In this document: positions 37,906 through 46,326 of the stretch, piece after piece
How the letters are laid out: each line of letters begins with the position of its first letter
Position numbering within the stretch: position 1 is the first letter of the stretch
Assembly (NCBI GenBank): GCA_934754775.1
Contig: CAKVIM010000004.1
Coordinates: forward strand, 1 to 64,000
Direction: 5' to 3'
Source of the DNA: an uncultured Candidatus Melainabacteria bacterium
GTDB lineage: Bacteria; Cyanobacteriota; Vampirovibrionia; Gastranaerophilales; Gastranaerophilaceae
DNA: 64,000 nt
Notes under the pieces: generated by a model
The model's input: the letters and a program-made list of their open reading frames with translations, nothing else
The model's database searches: none
What the model was told of the DNA's origin: nothing
Made by a program: the position numbers and the translations under genes

Positions 37906-38790
37906 CTAATTTACTATTTGTAACGAATAAACAGTATAGTATCCTACCATTTTATTTTTAAAATTCTTTTCTACAAAATATATTAATTTACTATCTTTTA
38001 AAATAGATAAATATTTATCTATATCATCATAATTTTCACTAGTTGTAGTGTCGTGTCCTAACAAAGTTACCAAATTTCTCTTTGAAAAATTAGGAAAATT
38101 ATCAGGCTCATATATTTCCTTACTTCTTTTTAAAATTAAATAAGTCCTTAATAAATCAATATCTTTAGAATTTTTATTACTGTATTTTATAAATTGATAT
38201 AAAAGTTTTTTGTTAATTTTAAAGGAATGTATTGGAAAAAGAATGTAATTCTTTCTTTTTATGTCTTTTTTAATCAGTTTTTCTTGTTCTAGCTTTTCTA
38301 AGGCATTATAAAAAGTTGGACGACTAATGCCGAGTTCTCTAGTAATAAAACTAATATTGGATATTTTTATAAGTACACCTTGTCCTTCTAATACCTCAAT
38401 TATTTCATTAGATAGCAAGCTGAATAAATAATAATATACTTGCCACTATTTTGAAGTGATATTCTTATAATTCCATTCATCAAAAAGTAAAGTCATAAAA
38501 GAACTTTGTCCTTGAAATTTTCCGCCTTCTGTTAAATTGTATCCGTCATAAAAAGTATTATACTTTGAAATCCAATAAATTTCTAAATTGTCTAACTACT
38601 CTATTGAACATTCTTCGAGAATTTCAAAAGAAAAATTATCTAACCCATATTTTTTAAAATCAAGATACATTGGATTTGTATTTTTACCTATATTACTTTT
38701 ATGCTAAGTCCATCTCCGCTAGATATCAACAGACTATCCAATATATGCTTTATTATTTATTTTATTTGTAATTTTATAAATTCCAATCAT
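37906..38790 (-). CDS. GIY-YIG nuclease with winged-helix domain, five TAG codons
   Basis: 294 aa when TAG is Gln. The N-terminus is GIYKITNKINNKAYIG-TAG-SVDI-TAG-RRW; the first TAG (38734-38736) is where the upstream paralogue has CAA. Other GIY-YIG parts are YGLDNFSFEILEEC and NLEIYWISKYNT. The C-terminal part has ISFITRELGISRPTFYNALEKLEQEKLI, a winged helix. Its layout matches the 36846 product, so the two are paralogues. Confidence 0.75.
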
Positions 38791-38814
38791 TATTTTCTCC
38801 TTTTAATTATTTAA

Positions 38815-38856
38815 ACAGCAAAAGAGCTAAAGCTCAAAGTCTTTAGCTCTCAGTCA
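38815..38856 (-). terminator. Intrinsic terminator
   Basis: Ten-base stem AGAGCTAAAG / CTTTAGCTCT with loop ACTTTGAG, then TTTTGC on the minus strand. It ends the 38864 gene and its group. Confidence 0.85.
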
Positions 38857-38863
38857 ATGTCCA

Positions 38864-39922
38864 TTATGACCCTACTCCTCTATTTGCATTATATCCCCAT
38901 TCATCACTCTTATAGAACTTAATAAAGTATCTTTCTTTCTCATTAAGCTCTTCTACTTTACAATCACAAAGTACTTCAAACGTAAAGTTTTCAACGCCGT
39001 CTTCCCACATTGCACTATACAATTTGTTATTTGTAGTTGGCTCTGCTCTAAGCCCTCTTTTAACATGGCTTCTCCAACGGTCTGAGTAAGTCTGTCTAGT
39101 CTATCCGATATAAACCTTTCCATTAGTGATGTTAGTAATTTTATAGATGCCGCAGCCCCTTGATTTGCCTGCAACTCGACCGACAAGTTCAGAAAATTTT
39201 GATTTGTAATAGTTTTCCCAAATTAATTTGTAAAGAACTTGTGGTGAGTTAAGGGTCGCAGCAACATTTTTTAATCGTTTGATGTCTTCAAGGTCATTTT
39301 CGCTGAGTTGGATACGATAAAAGTTGTAGTTCTGCCGACGCTCTTCGTCCTTTTTAAATCGCTCAATGACCTCTTCTTGGCGTCGTTCTTGTCTTTTGAG
39401 AAGTTCTTCATAAGACTATTTTTTTTCTTTGTAATCTCTTTCAAAATTTTCAAAATCTGTTCTGAGTCTGTCGCTTTTATCTTTGTAGTCTGCGGCAAGT
39501 TTGTCTATGGCGTCATGCTTTCGCTCCTCCTCTGATTGAATTTGTTCTATTAGTTGAGTTTGTCGTGCCGCGGCGTCTTGATTAAATTTTTCTTCAAGGG
39601 TGGCCTTTTGTCTTTCATATTGGATTTGAAGAGCCTCAAAATCTGCTTTAAATCTATCTTCTGTTTCTTTCCAATTATTTTCTAAGAAGGCAATTTTTTC
39701 ATTAATTTCCTTCTATTTTTGGTCTTTTTCGTCTTGAAGCTCTTTTTCAAAATCGTTCTTCTTTTCAACAAGAGTTGCCATAATTTTAGCTTGCTCTTTC
39801 TTAAAAGAAGACGCTGTGCCGCCGAAAGAAGATTTTGTAGGTTTAGAACTAAAATAAACCCCTGCCGCGGCACCACCTATTATGCCGGCAATTATGCCAA
39901 GTATCCAAAAGAATGTTGTCAT
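38864..39922 (-). CDS. Membrane-anchored coiled coil - DUF4041-like - GIY-YIG protein, three TAG codons
   Basis: 352 aa when TAG is Gln. Residues 3-25 (FFWILGIIAGIIGGAAAGVYF) form a membrane helix, 40-180 a long charged coiled coil. About 190-245 resemble DUF4041 (LNSPQVLYKLIWENYYK, ELVGRVAGKSRG). The C-terminus is a GIY-YIG domain: GIYKITNITNGKVYIG-TAG-T, RWRSHVKRGL, NKLYSAMWEDGVENFTFEVL. The TAG at 39101-39103 again occupies the Gln of YIGQ. Such proteins are common phage accessories, function unclear. Confidence 0.8.
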
Positions 39923-40734
39923 TTTAAGTTCTCCTTTTTCAGGGTCGCGGCACTATTAATCGCACTGATGATTTCTTCTTGTGTGAGAGTTTTAGCTTTG
40001 ATAATTCGTTGAACTAGCTGAAAAACATTTCTAACTTCATCAATCTTAGGGAAGCGGCCACATCCTTTGGATTCTGGGCAATAACCAAGCTCCGTACACT
40101 TAGGAGCAAACACTACCAAATCCTCAACCAAATAGCTCCATTCATCTGAGTAGATACTTAGAGCTTCAAGAATTGCGTTCATAAGTTCTCTATATTCCCA
40201 ATAAGCTCTTGTACACATTCTAACTTTTGCCATATCTATAAGGGCACGAAGGTTGGTACGATAAACAATCTTTGTCTGCATACCGAGAGGAAGTAAAAGT
40301 GCTGCGTCTTCTCTTTTCATTCCATTTTCTTCAAGAGACTGTGCCGCCGTGGTAATTTCTGCCATTGCATCTTCATAAAGTTTCTCTTGGGCAGGGGTTG
40401 CGGCGCGAGGACACACATATGCAAAATTTGAGTAGTCAACATAACGAGTTGAAGCTTGGAGCTTTGTCGGTAGCCCTGAATTATGCGTGTAAAGTTCCCT
40501 GATGACACGGGCTGACCAGCCATCAAGTATCAAGTAAACCTGTGCATATTCTAAAACCTTGCCGTGGCCATCTTTCAAACATTGAAGTCCTCTCTTAAAG
40601 TTCTTTTTTGGGTCACTTACATCTGCGTTCCAGCACACGCCGGCACAATATCCTGCGAGAGTCAATGGTTCATCTGTTGTCTCGCTCATTACAATAACTT
40701 TTCCATTTTGATTAAATCTCTGTGCTAGTGGCAT
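39919..40734 (-). CDS. thyX: FAD-dependent thymidylate synthase
   Basis: 271 aa. The ThyX signature region is RELYTHNSGLPTKLQASTRYVDYS (about 90-113), a variant of RHRxxSxNxxSxRY, followed by MKREDAALLLPLGMQTKIVYRTNLRALIDMAKVR, the typical second substrate site. It makes dTMP from dUMP with a folate methylene donor and FAD/NADPH, for phage DNA synthesis. AGGTAAAG lies before ATG; the start overlaps the stop of the 40734 gene, and its own end overlaps the next gene start. Confidence 0.9.
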   Translation of the reverse strand: MPLAQRFNQNGKVIVMSETTDEPLTLAGYCAGVCWNADVSDPKKNFKRGLQCLKDGHGKVLEYAQVYLILDGWSARVIRELYTHNSGLPTKLQASTRYVDYSNFAYVCPRAATPAQEKLYEDAMAEITTAAQSLEENGMKREDAALLLPLGMQTKIVYRTNLRALIDMAKVRMCTRAYWEYRELMNAILEALSIYSDEWSYLVEDLVVFAPKCTELGYCPESKGCGRFPKIDEVRNVFQLVQRIIKAKTLTQEEIISAINSAATLKKENLK

Positions 40735-40988
40735 TAAACTTTACCTCCGCCGTTCTTCGGCCAAATGATACTCAAAAAAATCTGCAAAGCCAACATCTGT
40801 ATCCAACTCATTGCCGGCAGTCCCATTGGAACAAAAACAAAGCCCCATAGCCAAGCAGCACAAATTGAAAGAATAATTATAATTGCCGCAAGCATTATAA
40901 AGGATAGAATTGTAACTGTCCAGCCGTATGTTTTGATTGTCTTTCTCCAGTTTTTGTCTGTGATTACGTCAATAATCTGATTATACAT
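40734..40988 (-). CDS. Small membrane protein
   Basis: 84 aa with two hydrophobic segments (residues 24-47 TVTILSFIMLAAIIIILSICAAW and 52-76 FVFVPMGLPAMSWIQMLALQIFL). AGGAGGT lies before ATG. In the operon 41107-40988-40734-thyX. The function is unknown. Confidence 0.72.
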   Translation of the reverse strand: MYNQIIDVITDKNWRKTIKTYGWTVTILSFIMLAAIIIILSICAAWLWGFVFVPMGLPAMSWIQMLALQIFLSIIWPKNGGGKV

Positions 40989-41107
40989 TATCTCTTACCT
41001 CCTCTAATTTTCTTTATCATAAGCTGATAGTAACCAAGCATTGGAATGACTTCAACGCTCCATAGGAAGCTAAAAGCCAAAGCTAAAAGTTTAACAATAA
41101 TCATCAT
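40988..41107 (-). CDS. Very small membrane peptide
   Basis: 39 aa: MMIIVKLLALAFSFLWSVEV then a basic tail IKKIRGGKR. AGGA lies before the ATG pair. It fills the gap between two coupled genes, overlapping both by a few bases, so it is probably real. Confidence 0.55.
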   Translation of the reverse strand: MMIIVKLLALAFSFLWSVEVIPMLGYYQLMIKKIRGGKR

Positions 41108-41703
41108 TTTTCCTCCCATTGACGCTCTGTTGTTTCCATTGTGTTAAAGACTTCATAATCATCAATTATTTCTCTGAGCCGCGACCCCATTTCGATTGGT
41201 TCAAAATCATAGAACTCAAGACTTGTGTTGAGAACGTGTTTATCATAGTCATAAACATTTGTTTTTTTCCAATCCTTTGGGAACATGGAAGCCGGCATAG
41301 CAAGATAGACATTGCTTTCAGATAAGTATTCTTCAAGTCTCTGTTCACTCGCTGGTACAACGACCAAAGCATCTTTATTAAGGATTGTGGTCATTTGTGT
41401 GCCGTCAACTGTCCAAACAAAAGTTCCTTTTTCTCTGTAAGTTTTAAGGTCTTCTCCCACAATCTTCTCTTTGGTAAGAAAGAATTTTTTGCCTTTAATT
41501 TTTGCTATTTCCACAAGAGTTGAGATTAATGACCCCTTGGAAACTATGCCATTCATTAGAAGGCAATCATTTGTTGTAAGAACTTTGTTGATTCTGTCAA
41601 TTACAAATTGATTATATTTTTCTACACTCATTCGATAAGTTCCTGCCGCCGCGGCATCAAATAGTCTCATATCAGAAGCAAGGAACGTTCTTATTTCACT
41701 CAT
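41104..41703 (-). CDS. Degenerate metallophosphoesterase-like protein
   Basis: 199 aa from MSEIRTFLAS (AAAGGAG upstream; an ATG nine bases earlier overlaps it). The order IRTFLASDMRLFD, INKVLTTNDCLLMNGIVSKGS and a later VWTVDG follows small calcineurin-like phosphoesterases (SDTHFGH, N-x-x-V-x-x-x-D-x-x-x-x-x-GD), but the metal-binding H, D and N residues are absent. It is likely an inactive homologue, perhaps a binding or regulatory subunit. Confidence 0.5.
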   Translation of the reverse strand: MSEIRTFLASDMRLFDAAAAGTYRMSVEKYNQFVIDRINKVLTTNDCLLMNGIVSKGSLISTLVEIAKIKGKKFFLTKEKIVGEDLKTYREKGTFVWTVDGTQMTTILNKDALVVVPASEQRLEEYLSESNVYLAMPASMFPKDWKKTNVYDYDKHVLNTSLEFYDFEPIEMGSRLREIIDDYEVFNTMETTERQWEEK

Positions 41704-41726
41704 TCTTTTCATCTCCTTTTAAAATA

Positions 41727-41755
41727 ATTATATCATAAAAAAAGAGAAAAGTCAA
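41727..41755 (-). promoter_or_regulatory. Promoter of the 41104-thyX operon
   Basis: Minus-strand TTGACT (41750-41755), 17 nt, TATAAT (41727-41732); the -35 lies in the terminator stem. Confidence 0.88.
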
Positions 41756-41775
41756 AGTTTTTAAGCTTTGACCTT
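41742..41775 (-). terminator. Terminator overlapping a promoter
   Basis: Stem GGTCAAAG / CTTTGACT then TTTCTCTTTTTTT on the minus strand; ends the 41783 gene. Confidence 0.88.
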
Positions 41776-41782
41776 CTTCGGA

Positions 41783-42049
41783 TTAGTCTATGTGTTCTTC
41801 AAACAGAATTTCATCAGGCTGAACGTAAGCACGAGAACAGAACTCTTCAATGTCTACATTCGAGCTTGTTAGCATAATAACCTCTGGTATTTCATCTTCC
41901 GTTGAATCAGTAAGATGAGCAACTTTATTAACTAAGTTATAAAACTCTGCATAACCTTCTTCATCACAGATTGGAACTACAATACCAACCTCATCATCAT
42001 ATTTATCAAGTATTTCCTTAAGTTTTCCAACTGTCAAATAATGTTTCAT
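41783..42049 (-). CDS. Small acidic protein of unknown function
   Basis: 88 aa. It begins MKHYLTVGKLKEILDKYDDEVGIVVPICDEEGYAEFYNLV, a plan found in small phage proteins (L-x-x-x-L-x-x-x-D-D-x-x-V-x-V). AGGAG lies before ATG. The start overlaps the end of the RlaP-type gene by one base. Confidence 0.72.
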   Translation of the reverse strand: MKHYLTVGKLKEILDKYDDEVGIVVPICDEEGYAEFYNLVNKVAHLTDSTEDEIPEVIMLTSSNVDIEEFCSRAYVQPDEILFEEHID

Positions 42050-42816
42050 TAAAATTCTCCTCCCGACATAATAAAATCCTTCATTCTAAAATAATTTACG
42101 TCATAGATATAGTTAATAATTTTCCTTGAAGCAGGTCTCTCTGGCAAACGAGTGTTCGCCGCGGCGTCGTTAAATTCTCTTTGTAACTTTTCAATTAATT
42201 GATAGTAATGCCCATCAATATCACCATTAATTCCAAGATAATCTCCATTGTGAATACTTAAGAGAATAGGTCTTTCTTTTTCTCTATAAGTAATAACTTC
42301 CCCGTATTTAAGAATATCAATTCCTGTGTAGAGGAGTCTAGCAATGTGCATCATATGCTTGCAGAGCTTCTTTTTCTCTTTTCTATCTAGCCCATTTTCA
42401 AGACGTTTCTTCTGAGCATATACATAGCCGCCAAAGCTTTTCTCTACTCTTTTGGTCAGAAACCATTCTGGATGGTCAAGAATAGATTGTGCCGCCGGAG
42501 CAATGTATAAATAGTGTTCTGGCTTCAATCCCAAAAGTTCAAGTGTATTTGGATTATTAGAAGTTAAAAGTGAGCAAAACTTTTCAAGTGAATAAATGAC
42601 TGTATCGGTTTCATTATCAATCACTTGCTCAAAATTTTGGTTAAGTAAAATATCTCTTGGAGACCGCAGGGCGGCACCTCGTACATCTGTGTCAGATATT
42701 GGAAGATTCGTTCCATAGGCAATTGAGCCGCTGTAAGCAAGTAGGATAATATTATCTTGTAGATTAGGGTTAGTTCTCAGGAAACTGTAATTTGGATAAT
42801 TAAGAAATTCGTTCAT
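42049..42816 (-). CDS. RlaP/YcgL-type nucleotidyltransferase
   Basis: 255 aa. The polymerase-beta-type motif is GSIAYGTNLPISDTDVRGA (residues 30-48; G-S and D-x-D), followed by DTVIYSLEKFCSLLTSNNPNTLELLG and a conserved HMMHIARLLYTGIDILKYGEV helix. This matches the family named RNA-ligase-associated protein (RlaP, PF10127). It would add nucleotides to RNA ends or a similar substrate; its presence with Rnl1 and kinase-HD genes supports RNA repair. AAAGGA lies before ATG. Confidence 0.82.
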   Translation of the reverse strand: MNEFLNYPNYSFLRTNPNLQDNIILLAYSGSIAYGTNLPISDTDVRGAALRSPRDILLNQNFEQVIDNETDTVIYSLEKFCSLLTSNNPNTLELLGLKPEHYLYIAPAAQSILDHPEWFLTKRVEKSFGGYVYAQKKRLENGLDRKEKKKLCKHMMHIARLLYTGIDILKYGEVITYREKERPILLSIHNGDYLGINGDIDGHYYQLIEKLQREFNDAAANTRLPERPASRKIINYIYDVNYFRMKDFIMSGGEF

Positions 42817-42818
42817 TT

Positions 42819-43466
42819 TTAGTCCTTTCCTAAAATATAATCTTTTATCATTTTTGGAGTGATAGTTATTTCAGAGTCAATCGAAAGTTTTTCATTTAGA
42901 GATTTAAAATACCTCCAAGCTCTATCATCTTGCGACTTAAAGTTCCAACAATACTGAATTTCATCGTCAACTATATGCCTAAATTCATCTCCTTCTTTAA
43001 AAGGGGAAGCTGCCTTCTCAAAAATTACAATCTTATCTTTCACATTGATAGCATATTCATACCAAACATAAGGTACAACGATATTATGTGCCCAGACAAC
43101 AAAATTTTCTTGAAAGGCTAATGTCCCTAAAGTAATAGAGTTCATTTGTATTCTAAAAAGAAGATATTGAAGTTGTGCATTAGTGATTGGGTGGTCATCT
43201 TCTATGCAGGTATTTATAATGTATTTTGCAAGCAAATTAACATCATAAAGCGGCTCAACATCTTTAACTTTCGATTTTGAGTAAAGAAATTTGTGAGTTT
43301 TCTCCCAACCCACTTTTTCAATTTCATCAAGCAATTTATCATCAGACCAATCATAAGGGTCTTCTGTTGTTGCACTAAAGACATCTGTTATCATTTGACT
43401 CACAGTTTGTTTTGGAAAATAAGTGTCTTTCAATTTTTGCAATCTAATAAAATACCCACTCTTCAT
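42819..43466 (-). CDS. Panacea (SocA/DUF4065-like) domain protein
   Basis: 215 aa. Residues 74-140 fit the family: YDVNLLAKYIINTC...PITNAQLQYLLFRIQMNSI...QENFVVWAHNIVVPYVWYEY, matching D-V-A-x-Y-I-I-x...P-I-T-x-L-x-L-Q-K-L-x-Y...E-x-F-x-A-W-x-x-G-P-V-x-P-x-V-Y-x-x-Y. Panacea domains are the antitoxin part of diverse toxin-antitoxin systems. No toxin gene is obvious beside it; the neighbour is RlaP. A GGAGGGG RBS precedes ATG. Confidence 0.7.
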   Translation of the reverse strand: MKSGYFIRLQKLKDTYFPKQTVSQMITDVFSATTEDPYDWSDDKLLDEIEKVGWEKTHKFLYSKSKVKDVEPLYDVNLLAKYIINTCIEDDHPITNAQLQYLLFRIQMNSITLGTLAFQENFVVWAHNIVVPYVWYEYAINVKDKIVIFEKAASPFKEGDEFRHIVDDEIQYCWNFKSQDDRAWRYFKSLNEKLSIDSEITITPKMIKDYILGKD

Positions 43467-43501
43467 TCACTCACCCCTCCTCTCTCTTTTTCTTTATATT
43501 A

Positions 43502-43530
43502 ATAATACCAAAAATTTTGAAAAAAGTCAA
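43502..43530 (-). promoter_or_regulatory. Promoter of the 42819-42049-41783 operon
   Basis: Minus-strand TTGACT (43525-43530), 17 nt, TATTAT (43502-43507). Confidence 0.82.
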
Positions 43531-43564
43531 AAATAAAAAGGACAGCCTAAGCCGTCCTTCTCAA
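43531..43564 (-). terminator. Intrinsic terminator
   Basis: Stem AAGGACGGC / GCTGTCCTT with loop TTAG then TTTATTTTT on the minus strand; ends the SleB lipoprotein gene. Confidence 0.88.
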
Positions 43565-43672
43565 ATTGCGTTGAATTTTCTCTCTATCTGATATTTTCAC
43601 TCTTATCATTGGGTTTTCCGCTTTTAAAAGTTGGAGTTGCCAATTCCAATTTGTTATCGTCTCTTTTAGAGA

Positions 43673-44563
43673 TTATTGATAATAGAAGTGATTCTGTCTG
43701 CCGTCTCCATACCAGCTATTTGATGCGTCAAATTCACCTGAGTGTGCAAAGTAATAGTCTACTGCATCGTAACAAGCCTGAGTAGGTGTACAACTACCTG
43801 GCCAGTATCCAGTAAACTGCCCTGGTGCAACAAGTACATCATAAACAGTTGATGGGAATCTCTTGTCATAAACTCTATTCATTACTGCCGCGGCAATGTG
43901 TGCCTTGTCATACTGAGATATCCAATTACTGCCAGCCTCGTGCCAAACAATTTCTGCAAGTAACTGTCTACTATAAGAGTCTATGGAACTAGAAGAACTC
44001 TGTGCCGCCGTAGTGATGGTCTTAGCAGGTTCTTTATAGAGATGCTTAATCTCGATATTGGGATTACATTCAGTACACTTTCTAGCCTTTATGTTCTCTG
44101 TATCTGTAATCTTCTTACATTCTGAGTTTGCCCATCTGCAAGTTGACCTATGAACATAATGAGTACTAGATTTAAAAACAATAAATTCTTCAATTTGAGC
44201 AGGCTCCGCTTTTGTCTGTTCAGTTTGTGTACAAGTTATTGTTTTTTCGACGGCCGGCGCAGCATCATAAATGATTTTCTGCGTTTCAACTGCTGTAGTA
44301 GTTGTTGTGGTCGTCTTTTTCTTTGTTGTTGTGGCTGTTGCCTTAGTGGTAGTTGTCGTTGTCTCTGCGACTGAACTATCATCAATCACAAAAGAACTAC
44401 TATCTGTATCTTCTAATGCGACACTATCACCATTTACATCAATAAGAACTGCTCTTGTTGTTGCTTGTGGAAAAGAACTGTCTCCAATTTCCACAGGCCC
44501 GCAACCGCAAAACATTGCGGCACAAAGAAGAAGTGCCGCCAAAAATAAATTAATTTTCTTCAT
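43673..44563 (-). CDS. SleB-type cell-wall hydrolase, lipoprotein
   Basis: 296 aa. The signal peptide MKKINLFLAALLLCAAMFCGCG has a lipobox with the lipidated Cys at about 20 or 22. A Thr-rich linker (TTTTTKATATTKKKTTTTTT) follows, then a Cys-rich knot YVHRSTCRWA..ARKCTECNPN, and a C-terminal Hydrolase_2 (SleB/CwlJ) domain: LLAEIVWHEAG (catalytic Glu), AAAVMNRV, FPSTVYDVL, GQFTGYW. It would cut peptidoglycan while tethered to the membrane outer face. AGGAGG lies 7 nt before ATG. No TAG codon. Confidence 0.85.
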   Translation of the reverse strand: MKKINLFLAALLLCAAMFCGCGPVEIGDSSFPQATTRAVLIDVNGDSVALEDTDSSSFVIDDSSVAETTTTTTKATATTTKKKTTTTTTTAVETQKIIYDAAPAVEKTITCTQTEQTKAEPAQIEEFIVFKSSTHYVHRSTCRWANSECKKITDTENIKARKCTECNPNIEIKHLYKEPAKTITTAAQSSSSSIDSYSRQLLAEIVWHEAGSNWISQYDKAHIAAAVMNRVYDKRFPSTVYDVLVAPGQFTGYWPGSCTPTQACYDAVDYYFAHSGEFDASNSWYGDGRQNHFYYQ

Positions 44564-44660
44564 TTTAATTCCTCCTTAATTCGGCGTTACCGCCGCCTAA
44601 GAGAAATTTCAACGCTAAGAGGAATGTAGCGAAAAAACATTCCAATTTATAAGTAATTTT

Positions 44661-45149
44661 TTAGAGTAAGTCCTCTAAAAAACTCTCATCAAAGTCATTT
44701 TCTTCAAAGCCAAAGAACAATAAAAATGATTGTTCTGGTGTTTGAAGAGTTAAAAATCCTTTTACATCATAAATACGATGTGAGAAGATGTAAACAGAAA
44801 AACCGCTTGAAGCAAATTCATCTTCAAGTTCTTTGATAATTAAAGGTGTATTATCATCAAGACTATCATATTCTGACAATGCTGCAACAATACCATTGAA
44901 GACGTCATAAGGCGGCTGAAATCTAACAGGCCAACCACTTTCAATAATAGGTATATTATTAATGATAGTTGTATTGGTAAGTTGAACATTTTTATCTTTT
45001 AAGACACTAAATGCCAAAGCAAGCAGATAATTCATTTCTTGCGGCTGTAGCTTAAAATCTTTGATAGCAAGCTGTTTCATTAACCAATGAAAGTAGCCAT
45101 CTATCTCAATCTTCTTTTCATCATCTTCATAAAGTACAAAATTTTTCAT
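44661..45149 (-). CDS. Protein of unknown function
   Basis: 162 aa. DGYFHWLMKQLAIKDFKLQPQEMNYLLALAFSVL is helical; the rest is mixed and ends in acidic FGFEENDFDESFLEDLL. It overlaps the stop of the helicase gene (TAATG) with only a weak RBS, so it is translated by coupling and may assist the helicase. Confidence 0.7.
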   Translation of the reverse strand: MKNFVLYEDDEKKIEIDGYFHWLMKQLAIKDFKLQPQEMNYLLALAFSVLKDKNVQLTNTTIINNIPIIESGWPVRFQPPYDVFNGIVAALSEYDSLDDNTPLIIKELEDEFASSGFSVYIFSHRIYDVKGFLTLQTPEQSFLLFFGFEENDFDESFLEDLL

Positions 45150-46264
45150 TAGAAAAATACCATTCCTGTTCTTTCTTTATTAAGTCTGTCTTGAACTGCG
45201 CCTGCCATTGTTCTTTTATTAATGTTCTCTTTCTTCCAACGTTTTCTTCTGAAAGAAGGACACCAATAAAGTGTATCTTCTGCACGGGTTGCGGCAACAT
45301 AAGAAATTTTTCTTTCTTCCAGAATATGTGTTTTTGCCCCTGTTACAATAACATTTGGAGCTTCAAGTCCTTTACTCGTATGAATAGTAAGAACTTTAAC
45401 ACGATTACTTGCAAGAAGAATATCAAGGTCTTCTTTATTCTCGAGGTCTCCCTTCTTAAAAGAGATACAAGGAATTTCTTTTTCTTCAAGCATTTCAAGT
45501 ATATCTGCAACTTCGTGATTAGTGCGGCAAAGGATAAACCAAGAACCCCAATTACCTGTTGCTTCAAGTTCAGCAAAAGCTTCATTGAAAGTACACTCTT
45601 CAACAATACCGTCTTCTTCCTTCATTGGAACTGCTGATGGACTAAGAGCTTGATAACTTCTAAGAAAGCCGTTAGCAAACGTAATTACATTTGGAGGATT
45701 ACGAAAATCTTCAACAAGACTGTAAATAGTATAAGCTGGATTGTAGTACATTTTTCTCATGTATTCATCAGTACAGCCGTTAAAGCCATAAATCATTTGA
45801 CGGTCATCACCACAAAAGAAATGATGTGTTGCCGGCGTGTATTCAACAAAGTCATAAGCAAGTTTACTTAAATCCTGTGCTTCATCAACAAAAATATAGG
45901 TGACTTGTGGAAATTTATCTCGAGGCAATTTTATTGCTTTTTCTATAATCTTGTTAAAATTTTCATCTGCAATTTCTCTATCTGTATTAATACCATTCAT
46001 TCTACAAATCTGGTTAGCATAAGAATGGACAGTTCCAATAAAAGCATCGTCTGCAATAGAGCCAAGTCTTCCTCTCATTTCTTCTGCCGCCATAGTAGTA
46101 AAGGTTACCGCTACTATTTGGTCTGCCGGCACTTTACGTTCTGTGATTAAATAACGAATACGTTCTGTTAATGTCGTAGTTTTGCCCGAACCCGGCGTTG
46201 CAACACAAAGTATATCTTGTGCTTTTGACTCTACAACTTTACGCTGACGAGTAGTTAAAACCAT
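45149..46264 (-). CDS. Compact UvrD/Rep-like SF1A helicase
   Basis: 371 aa, about half the length of UvrD. All core motifs are present: Q motif LTTRQRKVV, Walker A ATPGSGKTTT (22-31), Ia VAVTFTTMAAEEM, Ib GTVHSY, II FVDEAQD, III CGDDRQMIYGF, IV EDFRN, V VLTIHTSKGLE, VI SYVAATRAED. The 1B and 2B inserts are almost absent. It would translocate on single-stranded DNA 3' to 5'; unwinding may need a partner. AGGAGG lies before ATG. Confidence 0.9.
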   Translation of the reverse strand: MVLTTRQRKVVESKAQDILCVATPGSGKTTTLTERIRYLITERKVPADQIVAVTFTTMAAEEMRGRLGSIADDAFIGTVHSYANQICRMNGINTDREIADENFNKIIEKAIKLPRDKFPQVTYIFVDEAQDLSKLAYDFVEYTPATHHFFCGDDRQMIYGFNGCTDEYMRKMYYNPAYTIYSLVEDFRNPPNVITFANGFLRSYQALSPSAVPMKEEDGIVEECTFNEAFAELEATGNWGSWFILCRTNHEVADILEMLEEKEIPCISFKKGDLENKEDLDILLASNRVKVLTIHTSKGLEAPNVIVTGAKTHILEERKISYVAATRAEDTLYWCPSFRRKRWKKENINKRTMAGAVQDRLNKERTGMVFF

Positions 46265-46297
46265 TTCTATTCCTCCTCTTTATTTTATCATAATTAT

Positions 46298-46326
46298 ATT
46301 ATAGCAAAAAAAGAAAGAGAAGTCAA
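46298..46326 (-). promoter_or_regulatory. Promoter of the helicase operon
   Basis: Minus-strand TTGACT (46321-46326), 17 nt, TATAAT (46298-46303); the -35 lies in the terminator stem at 46308-46346. Confidence 0.88.

Noticed and set aside
36846-39922. Reading the GIY-YIG region as decayed pseudogenes with stop codons
   Set aside because: All interruptions are TAG only, never TAA or TGA, and the frames join with exact codon counts.
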